Under the pieces are notes generated by a model, which had not been told where the DNA came from, did not search any database, and saw only the letters and a program-made list of their open reading frames with translations. Below, in pieces: positions 10,853 through 22,029 of a stretch of 64,000 nucleotides of DNA (its first letter is position 1; every line of letters begins with the position of its first letter). The stretch spans positions 22,018,501 to 22,082,500 of the forward strand of contig CM055317.2 of assembly GCA_029255685.2 (NCBI GenBank), in the 5' to 3' direction. The translations under genes were made by a program, and so were the position numbers. Source of the stretch: Silene conica. Its lineage: Eukaryota > Streptophyta > Magnoliopsida > Caryophyllales > Caryophyllaceae.

Positions 10853-12283
10853 CTATCCCGCTGAGTCGTAGAATGGCTCAGCGTTCTCCTCACCTTCTCC
10901 CTCATCGCCATCCTCCTCAGACCCTACTCCTGTTCCTGAGGCAGAGCCTGAAGCTTCACCATGGTCACGACCGCCTGCGAGAGGTGTGTACCAGGTGGGG
11001 TGAGTCCACGGGCCGGTTGGGAGCCTACCTTGTGTGGCATACTCCCTGTAAACCGGGTATTGGAAGAGACTATCGTCCAACCGTTTTTGGCTGAACTGCG
11101 TGCAAAGACTCGCCAGCATTTGTGGCATAGATCTGTCATCAACAAAAGGAGGAACATAAACATTAGGAGGAGCAGTAAAATCAGATGGGTACCCTGTCCC
11201 AGGTGTGGCATGGTGGCCACCGGGAGCAGGGGCCCTGAAACCTCTAGAAGCGCCTCCCCTAAGCGGGAGGCGGTAAGACGGGAGTAGTGGTCGGGGCTCC
11301 CCTATAACTATGGAAAGGGGGTACATAGGGGGAGCCGTGGTGATGGGGATGCGGTCAGTGAGATAGGTGTCTATTTTCCAAACACCTCTACTGTTTACCC
11401 AACGCACAGACCTGACATAATCCATGTCCATGTATCGGGATAGAGGGGTGACCGCATCCTCATAGCGAGGGAACTGGGGTACAAAATAGCGGGCTAATCG
11501 GGTGACTAGCCCACCACAGACAATAGTGGTCAAAGAAGTTCCCTCACCGACTGACACAAAATGAGAAGCGACCAAATGAGCAGTGTTATAAGACTGCTGA
11601 CCCGTACGTCCGATGTTAAGATAACCGGACAAAATAGAGAGCTCAATGTTGTTAACATTTTGAGACTCTTTGCGGCCGAAAACAGTGTTGGCCAACAGAC
11701 GCAAAAAATAACGGGGGGTGGGAAGGTGGACGGTACTGTTTTTCTTCTTCACATCGTTGGAGTCAGAAATACAGGACCACATATCAGAATACGACCCCGT
11801 GGGGTCATCAGTAAGACCCTCAGAAGACAGACCCAAAATTTGAGCAAATTGGGTTAAAGTTAAAGCATAAGTTTCATTGAACATGCGAAAAGAGATACAA
11901 AAACTATCATAGCCGGGGTGAAGAGCCCCTAAATCAAAGGTAAAGGAGGAGAAGAACTCAAGAGTAAGAAGGCGGTAGGTGATCTCGTCCATAGTGACAA
12001 GGCCTGCAAACCCGGTCCCAATGAGCATAGCAACCACCTCATCATGGCATCCCAATGCATGCAAAGCTGAAACACAAAGGAAACGGGTCGCCACTACCGC
12101 GCAATGAGCGCTCAGATGGAGGAATCGGGCCTTCTGGGCCGGAGAGATGAAAGTGATCTGCGGATAGTCCGGTAGGCTATCCGTGTCCTGAACTGCTAGA
12201 CCTCTAGACCTAGAGACACGTCCTCTAGAAGTGCTTGCACCCGAAGTGCGTGCGCGTTTCCCTCCTTGATCACGGCTAGACAT
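10853..12283 (-). CDS. Athila downstream (env-like, ATHILA ORF-1 type) ORF, 476 aa
   Basis: This open frame lies downstream of gag-pol on the same strand. I choose the ATG at 12283 (MSSRDQGGKRARTSG). The longer upstream extension is low-complexity and passes through the repeated palindromes, so it is probably not coding. The N-terminus is basic and Ser/Arg-rich. The middle (~residues 60-330) is globular, with segments such as ITFISPAQKARF, LTLTQFAQILGL and GGLVTRLARYFV, typical of the ATHILA ORF-1 family. The C-terminus is Pro/Gly-rich, then acidic. I see no convincing signal peptide, so the envelope label is by position only. It appears open. Confidence 0.7.
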   Translation of the reverse strand: MSSRDQGGKRARTSGASTSRGRVSRSRGLAVQDTDSLPDYPQITFISPAQKARFLHLSAHCAVVATRFLCVSALHALGCHDEVVAMLIGTGFAGLVTMDEITYRLLTLEFFSSFTFDLGALHPGYDSFCISFRMFNETYALTLTQFAQILGLSSEGLTDDPTGSYSDMWSCISDSNDVKKKNSTVHLPTPRYFLRLLANTVFGRKESQNVNNIELSILSGYLNIGRTGQQSYNTAHLVASHFVSVGEGTSLTTIVCGGLVTRLARYFVPQFPRYEDAVTPLSRYMDMDYVRSVRWVNSRGVWKIDTYLTDRIPITTAPPMYPLSIVIGEPRPLLPSYRLPLRGGASRGFRAPAPGGHHATPGTGYPSDFTAPPNVYVPPFVDDRSMPQMLASLCTQFSQKRLDDSLFQYPVYREYATQGRLPTGPWTHPTWYTPLAGGRDHGEASGSASGTGVGSEEDGDEGEGEENAEPFYDSAG

Positions 12284-13506
12284 CGTAAAGCTGCAAAGTT
12301 CAATTAAGAATATAAGTCCTATGAGCATAAGAAAACATTGTTTTAACAAAATTAGGCACGAAAAATTGCAAAAACAGAAATTTCGCCACAGCTCTGGTCG
12401 GCCGACCATAGTAGCCAGTCGGTCGACCAGATTTCTCAAGATGGTCTGTATTTTTCTGCTGTACGGAGAAATCAGAAACTGAAAAAAATCATGAAAAACG
12501 CAGGTATGGTCGGTCGACCGTAAAAACAGGTCGGTCGACCAAATTACGAAAAAGATCAGAAACTGTTCAGCAATTAAACTCAGGAAAACGCGACTCTGGT
12601 CGGCCGACCTCATTTTCCGGTCGGTCGACCGACCTTTGTCAGAAAAGAAACCCAGATCTGCAAAATTTAAAAACCCAGAAATTCAAATTTTGGTCGGCCG
12701 ACCTCCGATTCCGGTCGACCGACCGTAACAGTGATAGCGTCGGGTTTGAATTTCGCGCGGAAAAAGGCATAAAAATTGTAAGGAAGAATTAAACTATCCT
12801 AATTAGCACAAAATCACCCAAAATTTTCAGATCTAAGCATATAAACTCAAGAAGAAGGAAAAAAAACCAACATAAAAACACATAAACAAGCATGAAACGG
12901 AATTAAGAGCAAAATTAAACTTTAAAAAGATAAACTCATACTACCTAAAACGAAAATAAGAAGGTAAAAACTAAAAAAAAAGAAAGAAAAAGGGAGGAAA
13001 CACATACCTTGAGGATGGAAGCTAAAAAGAGAGTGAGTAAAATGGTGGAGGAGGAAGAAGGGTGAATAGTTTTTTTTAGGGTTTTATGAGAGAGAGGGAG
13101 TGCTGGTAGAAAGAATAGGTCAAAGCAATAATTTTAAGTTCAAAACACAACAAACCCATGACGTTGATCCTGAAAAAATAAAACCGTAAAAAAAATCGTG
13201 GTCGGTCGACCAGAAAAGCTGGTCGGTCGACCACTGTACTTTTACCTGCTCTGCGATTTTACTTACTATGTCAGAAAAAATTCAAAAAGCTGTCAGTCTG
13301 GTCGGTCGACCAGAAAAGCTGGTCGGTCGACCACTGTACTGACTAATACCGATTTTTTTCTTTTTCTGCAGTGATTTCAATTTCCATCTGAGGATAAAAC
13401 GAAAAATAAAAAGGAAAAACGTAAATTAAAACTAAAGCACGGGTTGCCTCCCGTGTAGCGCTGGTTTAAGAGGTCCCGCATGACCTTTTACCTTCTAAGG
13501 AGCATC
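12284..13506 (-). other. Athila spacer between gag-pol and env-like ORF, rich in paired palindromes
   Basis: This 1.2-kb non-coding spacer holds six pairs of the 12-bp motif, starting at 12396/12417, 12508/12529, 12598/12619, 12692/12713, 13200/13221 and 13300/13321. Between them are A-rich stretches. The last two pairs sit in near-identical ~35-bp blocks sharing AGAAAAGCT between motifs. No protein domain is visible. Confidence 0.8.
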
Positions 13507-16500
13507 CTAAAAAGGGTCAAAGTAAGAAACTTCGACTTTTCCGACATACTCATTTTCTCCTCGGAAGTGCTTCACATATTGGCCATTGACTTTGAACCTC
13601 TCACCAGATGAGGTTTCTAATTCGATTGACCCGAATTTTGAGACAGCTGTGACGGTGTAGGGTCCGCTCCACCTGGATTTCAGTTTACCAGGAAAAAGAC
13701 GAATACGAGCATTAAAAAGCAGTACCCTATCACCTACCTGAAAGTCACGTCTAATGATTCTCTTGTCATGCCAGCGCTTTGTTTTCTCTTTGTAGATCCT
13801 GGCATTGTCATAGGATAACAACCTGAATTCTTCTAGCTCATTTAGCTGCAATAAACGTTTCTCGCGGGAAAGATTAGGGTCTAAATTAAGATCACATATA
13901 GCCCACCAAGACTTACGTTCTAACTCAACTGGTAAATGACAAGTTTTACCATAAATCAATCTGAATGGTGACATTCCTATTTGAGTTTTGAAAGCGGTTC
14001 TATAGGCCCATAAAACATCATCAAGTTTTAGGCTCCAATCTTTCCTAGACTTAGAAACTACCTTGGCTAGGGTCTCCTTGAGTTCTCTATTAGAGATCTC
14101 AACTTGACCACTAGTCTGAGGGTGATAAGCTAAACCCCTACGATGTTGGACACCGAATTTATTTAACAAGTCACCTAATCGTTTCTCCTTAAAATGCATA
14201 CCTCCATCACTTATGACAACCCTAGGGACACCAAAACGAGGAAATATGATTTTTTTAAACATCTTAATAACAGCTTTTGCATCACAATGGGGAGTAGCAA
14301 TGGCTTCTACCCACTTAGACACATAATCAACAGCTACAAGAATATACCTGTTACCTTGACTACTGGGAAAAGGTCCTTGATAATCAATGCCCCAAACATC
14401 AAAAATCTCTACCTCTAAAATACCTACTTGTGGCATCTCATGTCTTTTTGAGACATTCCCAGTCCTTTGACAGGCATCACAGTTACCTACAAAATTTCTA
14501 CAATCAGCATGTAAAGTAGGCCAATAAAAACCAGACTGTAATACCTTGGCCACGGTCCTAGATGGACCGTGGTGACCACCATATGCAGAAGAGTGACATG
14601 CTTCCAGAATGTCCTTCACCTCCCATTGGGGGACGCATCTCCGGATAAGTCCATCTCCGCATTCTTTAAAAACATAAGGGTCATCCCAAAAATACTGTTT
14701 CGCATCAAACATAAATCTCTTCTTTTGTTGCCAAGACAACTCAAGAGGGATTTTACCTGTAACAGCAAAATTAGCAAAATCAGCATACCAAGGAGGGGGA
14801 TAAGAAGCTGAACTATTAATGATAAATAAACTTTCATCAGGAAACGAATCATCAATAGGTAGAGAATCTTCCCCATCAGTCAGCTGCAGGCGAGATAAAT
14901 GGTCAGCTACCACGTTTTCCGCGCCTTTCTTGTCCCTGATCTCAATGTCAAACTCTTGAAGAAGGAGGATCCACCTTAAAAGCCTTGGCTTTGAATCCTT
15001 CTTTTGAAAAAGACTTTTTAAAGCTGCATGGTCAGTATAAACAATTACCTTATTACCTACTAAATATGATCTAAATTTTTCTAAGGCAAATATGACGGCT
15101 AGCATCTCCTTCTCTGTGGTGAAATAGTTGACTTGAGTCTCATCCAGGGTGCGGCTCGCATAATAAATAGCATTAAGAGCCTTGTTCTTCCTTTGACCAA
15201 GCACAGCACCCAGAGCATAATCACTAGCATCGCACATGATCTCGAATGGGAGATCCCAATCTGGTGGCTGGATGATTGGTGCTGAGATCAAAGCTTCCTT
15301 CAACCTGTTAAAAGCTGAAAGGCATTCATCAGAAAACTCAAAGATGGCGTCCTTAAGAAGCAATTGTGTAAGTGGTTTAGCAATTTTAGAGAAGTCCTTA
15401 ATGAAACGCCTGTAAAAACCTGCGTGCCCTAAGAAACTTCTCACCCCTTTGACATTAATAGGAGGGGGTAATTGCTCAATCACTTGCACCTTTGCTTTAT
15501 CAACATGTATACCTTTATCTGAAATTAGATGCCCTAAAACTACCCCTTCAGTAACCATAAAATGACACTTCTCCCAATTTAAGACAAGATTTACATCAAT
15601 ACATCGCTGCAAGACTTTATCAAGATTAGCTAAGCATTGATCAAAAGCATTACCATAAACAGAGAAATCATCCATAAATACTTCCATAATGTTTTCTATA
15701 AAGTCTGAAAAAATACCCATCATACACCTTTGAAAAGTAGCAGGAGCATTGCATAACCCAAAAGGCATCCTGCGATAAGCAAAAACACCCTGTGGACATG
15801 TAAAAGTAGTCTTACTCTGATCATCAGGATGGATGGGAATCTGGAAGAAACCTGAATAACCGTCTAGAAAACAGAAGAATTTATTAGAAGCCAATCTTTC
15901 AGTCATTTGGTCAACAAAAGGAAGGGGGAAATGGTCTTTCTTGGTAGCGGCATTTAACTGTCTATAATCAATGCACATCCGCCACCCAGTCACAACTCTA
16001 GTTGGTATTAACTCATTTTTATCATTTTTAACCACTGTGGTCCCTCCTTTCTTAGGAACCACCTGAACTAGGCTAACCCACTTAGAGTTGCCAACTGGAT
16101 AGATAATACCTGCATCAAGAAGCTTCATAACCTCAGCCATAACTACATCCTGCATCTTAGGGTTCAATTTACGCTGTCCTTGTCTATAAGGCTTATACCC
16201 TTCCTCTAAATCTATTCTGTGCATACAAACATCAGGGCTTATGCCCTTAATATCATCCAAAGAATAACCTAGAGCTTTTCTATTCTTTTTAAGAACAGTC
16301 ATTAAGGCGGAAAGTTGGTCAGGGCTAAGTTTAGAGCTAACAATTGCAGGGTATTGCTCAGTATCATCTAGAAAAACATACTTAAGATTAGGAGGAAGTG
16401 GCTTACGCTCTGGTGCTTTTACCTCAACTGCCTGAACAGAATTAGCATTTATAGAATAGCACATGTTTACCAGACTTGCATTAGCTAGGCTTATGAGCTT

Positions 16501-18654
16501 CTCATTCTTTTCTTCAGTGAGCTCACATTCCTCTTCCTCTTCTTCTATCAAATCCAGCTTTTCAGCATCCTCAGCTGGAGTACCTGCATACTTATCAAAA
16601 ACCGTCAGATCATCTAAGGGATCCTTGGTCAAGGATTCCCTCCAATTAAGGATAACACTCCTGTCTACAATATCGATGGAACAACAAGTATCATCAGTAG
16701 GAACAGTTGCCTTATGGGCAAGACTAAACTCGATAGAGTCATCCCCAATCTCTAAAGTAATGGTCCCGCGTTTGACATCTATCACAGCCCCAGCTGTGTG
16801 TAAAAAAGGTCTACCTAAAATAATAGGTATTCGACTATCTTCAGCAATGTCCAAAACAACGAAATCTACAGGAATAAAGAACTTTCCCACTTTTACTGGG
16901 ACATCCTCCAAGACCCCTAGTGGTCTTTGGGTTGATCTATCAGCCATCTGTACAGTAATATTGGTGACCTTAAGTCTACCTAAACCAAGTCTTTCACATA
17001 CAGAATAAGGTATGACACTGACACTAGCCCCTAGATCACAAAGGGCTTTCCCTATTAAATGATTACCTATGGTACAAGGGATGGAAAAACTACCTGGGTC
17101 TTTCAACTTGGGTGCTATATTATTTTGTGAAAGAACATAACATTCTTCCACAAAAGCAACAGCACCGTCGTCCTGAAAATTCCTCTTACGACTTAAAATA
17201 TCTTTCATGAATTTAGCATAAGAAGGTACCTGGGTAATTAAGTCAGTGAAAGGGATGGTTACCTCAAGGTTCTTCACCATCTCTAAGAACTTACCAAATT
17301 TCTTATCTTCCTTTGAATTTTTCAGTCTTTCAGGATAAGGAATGGTGACTTTAGCCATAGGATCAGCAACCTTTGGCTTTTTCAGCTGTAAAATTTCAGT
17401 AAGGCTTTGAATGAGGGAAGGGTCCAGCGATTCCGGAGTCAAAACGGCACTCTGCTCAGAAGCGTCGGTCGGTCGACCAGTATTAGTGGTCGGTCGACCA
17501 GAGTCTATAAAATCCGATTTTTTTTCTTTTTCAGAATCTGATCTCGCGTCAGGAACAGTGGTCGGTCGACTGACAGAAGTGGTCGGTCGACCTCCTGTTC
17601 TTTTGACGGGATCGGATTCTTGACTTGGAATTTCGGCTGGATCATCCTCTTGAGTTGAATCTTCACAAACACGGCCACTCCTTAGATTTATGGCATTCAG
17701 CGTCTCCATGGGTCCCTCAGAACAAGGTGGAGAGCTTTTTCTTTGGTTGGCTATGTTTATCAAGTGTTCCTCAAAAATCTTCGTGGAAGTGCAGTGAGCC
17801 TCATTCATCTTAAAAACTGCCGTGGTTAAGGCATCAACAAGGGCTCTTAATCTCTCAATTTCTCCCGTGTTGTCGACCGTAGTAACTAGGTTCGCACTTT
17901 CAAGCTTTAGCTGGGTTGCCTCAAGCTTTTCAAAACGGGCTTCAACTGTTGTCTCAAGAGCCATCACTCTATTCATCTCTACATTCAGCCTTCTTGAATT
18001 CCCACGTGAACCTTTAAAAGTAGCCTTATGCGCCGCCATGTCTTCGATGGTTTGCCAACCCTTCATATGATCGGTGTTGTTCTGGAATCTTCCATTGGCG
18101 GCCACATCAAGAATCATCTTATAGTCATCGTAAAGAGAGTTGTAAAAGCAGTTACACAGGTCCCATTGTGGAAGGTTATGGTGAGGGATGGAACGGACCA
18201 ATTTCTTGAATCGATCCCATGCTTCACAAAATCCTTCATCAGGCCCCTGCTGAAAGTTACGGATTTGGTTTCTCAAGTCCTCAGCTTTTGCAAGAGGGAA
18301 GTATTTCTTGTAAAAAGCCAAGGCTAAGGTGGTCCAATCTGTAGTCCCTTCACTTGTCTTTTTAAGGTCCCGGTACCATTCTTGCGCGTCTCCTTTTAAG
18401 GAGAATAAGAACAGAGTTGCCAGCACCTCATCTCTAGTTACCCCTTCAGGTAGGGGTATGAAACAACAATAATCTGTGAAGGTTGTAACGTGCTTTATTG
18501 GATCTTCATCAGGTAGACCAGAAAATTGACTCTGCTCCACCAAGTTAATATGAGTCGGGCGGAGTTCAAAGGAGCCAGTGGTGGGTTTAGGCAAGGCGAA
18601 TCCTTTCGGTAAATCTTTAGGCTTCGGCTGTAGGTAGCTATAAATGGAGTCCAT
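13507..18654 (-). CDS. Athila gag-pol polyprotein (~1715 aa)
   Basis: One open frame encodes gag and pol. I take the ATG at 18654 (MDSIYSYLQ) as the likely start. Parts in order: capsid-type gag (~1-250, with [12 protein letters not shown]), a linker with GRPTT repeats (~350-400), an aspartic protease ([13 protein letters not shown], ~550), reverse transcriptase (~800-1080, with FMDDFSVYG near 1000), RNase H (~1130-1250, with [11 protein letters not shown]), and integrase (~1360-1600, with a His2Cys2-type finger and [10 protein letters not shown]). A gag-pol single frame, tRNA-Asp priming and a downstream ORF are Athila features. No interruption is visible, consistent with the almost identical LTRs. 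Confidence 0.92.
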   Translation of the reverse strand: MDSIYSYLQPKPKDLPKGFALPKPTTGSFELRPTHINLVEQSQFSGLPDEDPIKHVTTFTDYCCFIPLPEGVTRDEVLATLFLFSLKGDAQEWYRDLKKTSEGTTDWTTLALAFYKKYFPLAKAEDLRNQIRNFQQGPDEGFCEAWDRFKKLVRSIPHHNLPQWDLCNCFYNSLYDDYKMILDVAANGRFQNNTDHMKGWQTIEDMAAHKATFKGSRGNSRRLNVEMNRVMALETTVEARFEKLEATQLKLESANLVTTVDNTGEIERLRALVDALTTAVFKMNEAHCTSTKIFEEHLINIANQRKSSPPCSEGPMETLNAINLRSGRVCEDSTQEDDPAEIPSQESDPVKRTGGRPTTSVSRPTTVPDARSDSEKEKKSDFIDSGRPTTNTGRPTDASEQSAVLTPESLDPSLIQSLTEILQLKKPKVADPMAKVTIPYPERLKNSKEDKKFGKFLEMVKNLEVTIPFTDLITQVPSYAKFMKDILSRKRNFQDDGAVAFVEECYVLSQNNIAPKLKDPGSFSIPCTIGNHLIGKALCDLGASVSVIPYSVCERLGLGRLKVTNITVQMADRSTQRPLGVLEDVPVKVGKFFIPVDFVVLDIAEDSRIPIILGRPFLHTAGAVIDVKRGTITLEIGDDSIEFSLAHKATVPTDDTCCSIDIVDRSVILNWRESLTKDPLDDLTVFDKYAGTPAEDAEKLDLIEEEEEECELTEEKNEKLISLANASLVNMCYSINANSVQAVEVKAPERKPLPPNLKYVFLDDTEQYPAIVSSKLSPDQLSALMTVLKKNRKALGYSLDDIKGISPDVCMHRIDLEEGYKPYRQGQRKLNPKMQDVVMAEVMKLLDAGIIYPVGNSKWVSLVQVVPKKGGTTVVKNDKNELIPTRVVTGWRMCIDYRQLNAATKKDHFPLPFVDQMTERLASNKFFCFLDGYSGFFQIPIHPDDQSKTTFTCPQGVFAYRRMPFGLCNAPATFQRCMMGIFSDFIENIMEVFMDDFSVYGNAFDQCLANLDKVLQRCIDVNLVLNWEKCHFMVTEGVVLGHLISDKGIHVDKAKVQVIEQLPPPINVKGVRSFLGHAGFYRRFIKDFSKIAKPLTQLLLKDAIFEFSDECLSAFNRLKEALISAPIIQPPDWDLPFEIMCDASDYALGAVLGQRKNKALNAIYYASRTLDETQVNYFTTEKEMLAVIFALEKFRSYLVGNKVIVYTDHAALKSLFQKKDSKPRLLRWILLLQEFDIEIRDKKGAENVVADHLSRLQLTDGEDSLPIDDSFPDESLFIINSSASYPPPWYADFANFAVTGKIPLELSWQQKKRFMFDAKQYFWDDPYVFKECGDGLIRRCVPQWEVKDILEACHSSAYGGHHGPSRTVAKVLQSGFYWPTLHADCRNFVGNCDACQRTGNVSKRHEMPQVGILEVEIFDVWGIDYQGPFPSSQGNRYILVAVDYVSKWVEAIATPHCDAKAVIKMFKKIIFPRFGVPRVVISDGGMHFKEKRLGDLLNKFGVQHRRGLAYHPQTSGQVEISNRELKETLAKVVSKSRKDWSLKLDDVLWAYRTAFKTQIGMSPFRLIYGKTCHLPVELERKSWWAICDLNLDPNLSREKRLLQLNELEEFRLLSYDNARIYKEKTKRWHDKRIIRRDFQVGDRVLLFNARIRLFPGKLKSRWSGPYTVTAVSKFGSIELETSSGERFKVNGQYVKHFRGENEYVGKVEVSYFDPF

Positions 18655-18794
18655 AAAGAGAGTACTCAAGCCTTCCTCTCAAAAACCTGTCTTCTAAATA
18701 GCACTAGAAGAAAAGGTAAGAACGGTCTTAAGGAACCTAAGTTCCTTAAGACAAGAAGAATAAACTAAAAATTAACAAACAGAATTATACCGTC

Positions 18795-18812
18795 TCCCCG
18801 GCAACGGCGCCA
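18795..18812 (-). other. Athila primer-binding site (tRNA-Asp type)
   Basis: The minus strand reads TGGCGCCGTTGCCGGGGA, five bases after the end of the right LTR. It is complementary to a plant tRNA-Asp 3' end, the primer used by Athila and related lineages. Confidence 0.9.
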
Positions 18813-18817
18813 AAATT

Positions 18818-20119
18818 TGACACCCGTCGTTGAGGGGTGCCAAAGATAAGATTTATAAAACCTCAGCTTAAACTCAGTTAGGATAAGTCAAGGGTCGAAC
18901 CACAGAGAGACAGGGTAAATTATGTTTGTAAATTTAAAGTCTATTGCAAGTAACCAAAAAAGGGGGGTTTGAATTGGGATTTTAACTAACAACTAAAGTA
19001 ACAAAATAATAAGAAAATTAAGATAAGATAGAAAGGAGATTAGGAACTTAGGTTCCCCATGGTCAAAACAAGCCAATGAAAGGGTAAAATAACCAAATAA
19101 CACAATCCCAAGGAACAAAGAATAAACCTTTAGGTCAAAATTCTACCCAATCCTTACGGTCTTAGGGTTCCTAGAAAAGCACTAAACTTTCGTTCAAGGG
19201 CTATCCCAAAGTTGTTGTTAAACTAATCCTAATAATCTTTCAATCCTAAGGATTAGTTCACCAACAACAATGGGGGATTGGTAATTTAATCATCAAACTT
19301 ATCAAAGTCAAGTTTTTACATGGTTCCCCTAATTCCTAATCACAAGAATTAGTTATGCATACTTCTGATTATGAAACTAACAATTACTAAGAATATCAAA
19401 GAGATAAACATAATTAAAGAAGACAATAAAAGGGAAAACATGAAATAAGAAATAACAACAAGATGAACAACAAGATTGAATTAAAGGAAAGATTAATTAA
19501 AACAAACTTACAAATTTGAATGGAAATCCTAATAATAAAGATGAAAGCTTTGTAACAACATTCTAACAATGGAGCCTTCAAACATAGAGTACTTGGTAAA
19601 ATTCCTAGGGTAGAAAATTGCTGAAAAACTACTTAACCTAATAGAAGAGTTTTGATCTCCTTAAATAAGAAATATTACAAGATTAGGAAATCAGAAAAGA
19701 AAACGGAAGTCTCGAAACAGGGTCTGGTCGGTCGACCTGTTTTCTCGGTCGGTCGACCGGATCTGCCAATGCGGACTTAATTTCTGCGAATTTGGGCTTC
19801 CGTGAAGAATTGGGCCCGATTACGTAATTGACATCGGTCGGCCGACCTGTTTTCTCGGTCGGTCGACCGATCCTCTTTATTTTCAGTTTCGATTCAGCCC
19901 GATAATTATACTTGAACACACCATCTGAATTACCGCTCCAAAAACAGCTTTCTAAAGGCAAATAAGGCTTGGTTTTGCTTACTTCCGCGTATTCCTACAT
20001 ACAAAACACAGAAATACCAAAGTAGACAATATGGGAGAAAAAGCAACTAAAAAGTCACGAAAGTGTAAGAAAATACGTGCCAAAAGAGTAAATAAAATGC
20101 ATAAAATAGGCACGTATCA
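18818..20119 (-). repeat. Athila 5' LTR (right copy)
   Basis: The 1302-bp copy equals the left LTR in length and nearly all of its sequence. It carries the same two motif pairs at 19726/19747 and 19836/19857. It is followed by the target duplication AAAGA. Confidence 0.92.
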
Positions 20120-20124
20120 AAAGA

Positions 20125-20685
20125 CATTATCTCCTAAGCACTAGTAGAACTCTTAATGCCTAATGAGTATGTTCAAGGACCTTGTGTTTAGATCTTAAAT
20201 GAAGTCTCCATGTTCTTAAAAGAGAACCCTTGAGACATTGATCTTGTAAACCAAAGGTAGAACATCAAAAACTCTTAGAGCGGAGTAGCTCTAAGCTTGA
20301 GTCAAGTCTTTGAGTGGAGTAGCTCGAAGCATTGCAATCGGAGTAGGTTGGCGAGTTGTCTTATTGTAATAGTTCTAGTTAAGCGGAGTAGCTTCTAAAC
20401 TTTTAATAAGATAACGGTTGGACGTAGGCTCCGGAGTAGGAGCTGAACCAATTTTTTATATCGCCTGTTTATATTCTTGCTTATTCTCTTATCAATCTTT
20501 CGAATGCTTGCTACTTACGATAACTAGCAGGTCTGTGCAACTGTTGCCTATACTGTTGCTCATCAGACTCTATCTTTCGTTGCTTGACTCTTAAACAATC
20601 AAGTTTAAATCAGAAATTTTTAAAAGGTCACCTAATTCACCCCCTCCCCCTCTTAGGTGTTAAACTCGTTGTGACTCTTCAGAAG
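20125..20685 (+). mobile_element. SIRE 3' LTR, second piece
   Basis: The LTR resumes after the Athila insertion. It contains repeated CGGAGTAGCT-like segments (20282-20450) and ends near a C-rich stretch (ATTCACCCCCTCCCCCTC at 20635) that is typical of SIRE LTR 3' ends. The exact end (about 20685) is uncertain because the flank does not show a clear target duplication. Confidence 0.6.
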
Positions 20686-21990
20686 TATATACCCAATTTG
20701 TCAATTAAACGCTAACCTAAATCGCAGCTGGGCCTAATCTAATTAGAACCCTATTTCCATATTTCAGCCCGACTGTAAATAGGAAATATCGTATTCATCT
20801 TATGTGTGACCCAATTGACCTGTTTAATTCTACACGAGTCCTTAAACTCATTTAATACTCGGTTCGTAAGCGGCTTCTAGCAAAACGTCATGGTTACATA
20901 CTTACATAGAATATAAACTGGGTTACCTTAATTGGACTCCGGACATAAATCCAAGAGTCTCTCACTTTGTACTGTGTCCAATTAAACACGTCTCTTTGCT
21001 TCTATTGTTCCAATCAAGACTAAGGTAGGAAAAGTGTCAACCTTATATGTCCCAATCATTTTTTCCAAATCTCTGAGTTGAATTGTTAAAGCAGACGACT
21101 GACAATCACCTCGAATCACTTCGTCTGAGCGAGGCCACGCATTTTACAATTCACACTCTTCGAAAGGCCAGAAACAATAAACTCCCTTAAGTAAGGAAGG
21201 AACAAATCCCATGTTGTCTAACCACATTCTATCACATGATCCATAATAAGCGCAAGCATTGCCGTTATAGTCACCAGTCACGGCTGACATTTGACAATGT
21301 CAAAACAAATTACTTAGCATATACAGAATAGTGAAAACTCAGGTCTACAGACTGTATATTCACTACTAGCTAGTGATAAGAAACTTTGATGACACTAAGC
21401 GAATCCTTAGTAAAGTTCTTAACGGGTTTGTCTAATACATGTTCTCTAACATATATCCATATGTCTGGTTTGATATCCCAATATCATGACTTAAGAAACT
21501 TAGTCATCAACCAGCTCATATACTAATCATTATTTTTGGCATTCAAGTGTTGCAATTTAATGTCTTGATCAGAGGCTATAATAGAAAACATCATCCAAAT
21601 AGAGTTCCAAAACTAAGTCGTGTAATACTTAGTGATCTATTTCATCCATGTAGACTATTGTGGAACAAACATTCAATTAAACAATAAGATGCATAAATTC
21701 AAATAATAGTTTTATTGAATAAATGAAGTAAGTGTTACATATAACAAATTAAACATGTCAAATAAAACTCCCACTAAAACAAAGATCTCGTAAAAGGACT
21801 AAAGCCACTCGTTAATGCATCTTAGACCAATGACAACTCTATAACTCGCGCTCTCATGCTTAGATTGCGGGAGAGCCTCTGTTAAGGGATCTACAACATT
21901 TGCATCAGTCGTACTCTGCATATCTTTACATCACCTCTATCAATGCTTGGACTGCGGGAGAGCCTTTGTTAACGGACAATGTCTTTATGA
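20686..21990 (-). mobile_element. Copia remnant: RNase H end and probable 3' LTR
   Basis: On the minus strand, bases ~21990-21795 translate to the last residues of a copia RNase H, ending DPLTEALPQSKHES... and GLRCINEWL. A purine tract (TTTTAGTGGGAG) and AT-rich, LTR-like DNA follow down towards 20690. A ~35-bp block with GCGGGAGAGCC is present twice (21867 and 21958), a local duplication. It is an old, fragmentary copy without clear ends. Confidence 0.5.
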
Positions 21991-22029
21991 CACAACCACC
22001 TTGATTTGTTTATCAAACCAAACATGACT

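Larger units (their letters stand above)
8757..19868. repeat. Thirteen pairs of a 12-bp palindrome-like motif with fixed 21-bp spacing
   Basis: The motif is GGTCGGTCGACC, its reverse complement GGTCGACCGACC, or GGTCGGCCGACC (fully palindromic), with rare single changes. Pair starts are 8757/8778, 8867/8888, 9803/9824, 12396/12417, 12508/12529, 12598/12619, 12692/12713, 13200/13221, 13300/13321, 17467/17488, 17560/17581, 19726/19747 and 19836/19857. Each pair has a start-to-start distance of exactly 21 bp, hence a 9-bp gap whose sequence varies. Most are in non-coding DNA. Those at 17467 and 17560 are in the gag-pol frame and encode the repeated Gly-Arg-Pro-Thr. Confidence 0.9.
7849..20119 (-). 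mobile_element. Athila-type Ty3/gypsy element, complete-looking and very young
   Basis: This 12.27-kb element has 1302-bp LTRs at 7849-9150 and 18818-20119, ends TG...CA, and a perfect 5-bp target duplication AAAGA (7844-7848 and 20120-20124). It reads on the minus strand: 5' LTR on the right, a tRNA-Asp-type primer-binding site, gag-pol, a long spacer, a downstream env-like ORF, 1.7 kb of non-coding DNA, purine tract, 3' LTR on the left. This layout and primer site are those of the Athila lineage. Comparing the LTRs by eye I see one difference, near 8989 versus 19958. That implies an insertion tens of thousands of years old at usual plant rates. It looks whole. Confidence 0.92.
1..20685 (+). 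mobile_element. SIRE-type Ty1/copia element, 3' half, hosting two nested LTR insertions
   Basis: This is the 3' part of a Ty1/copia LTR retrotransposon. The rest lies left of the window. Visible parts, in order, are reverse transcriptase and RNase H (2300-4133), a long envelope-like ORF (4529-6628), a purine-rich tract, and a 3' LTR starting TGTTAGAACA at 7050. An envelope-like gene between pol and the 3' LTR is the hallmark of the SIRE/Maximus lineage. Bases 1-15 belong to this element; they are separated from 2300 onward by a solo LTR. The 3' LTR is split by an Athila element and ends near 20685. The element is a fossil with at least one break in the visible pol region. It is older than both of its insertions. 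Confidence 0.8.

Noticed and set aside
12284-12613. N-terminal extension of the Athila env-like ORF
   Set aside because: The extension passes through three palindrome pairs and hydrophobic low-complexity sequence. The ATG at 12283 begins a normal basic N-terminus.
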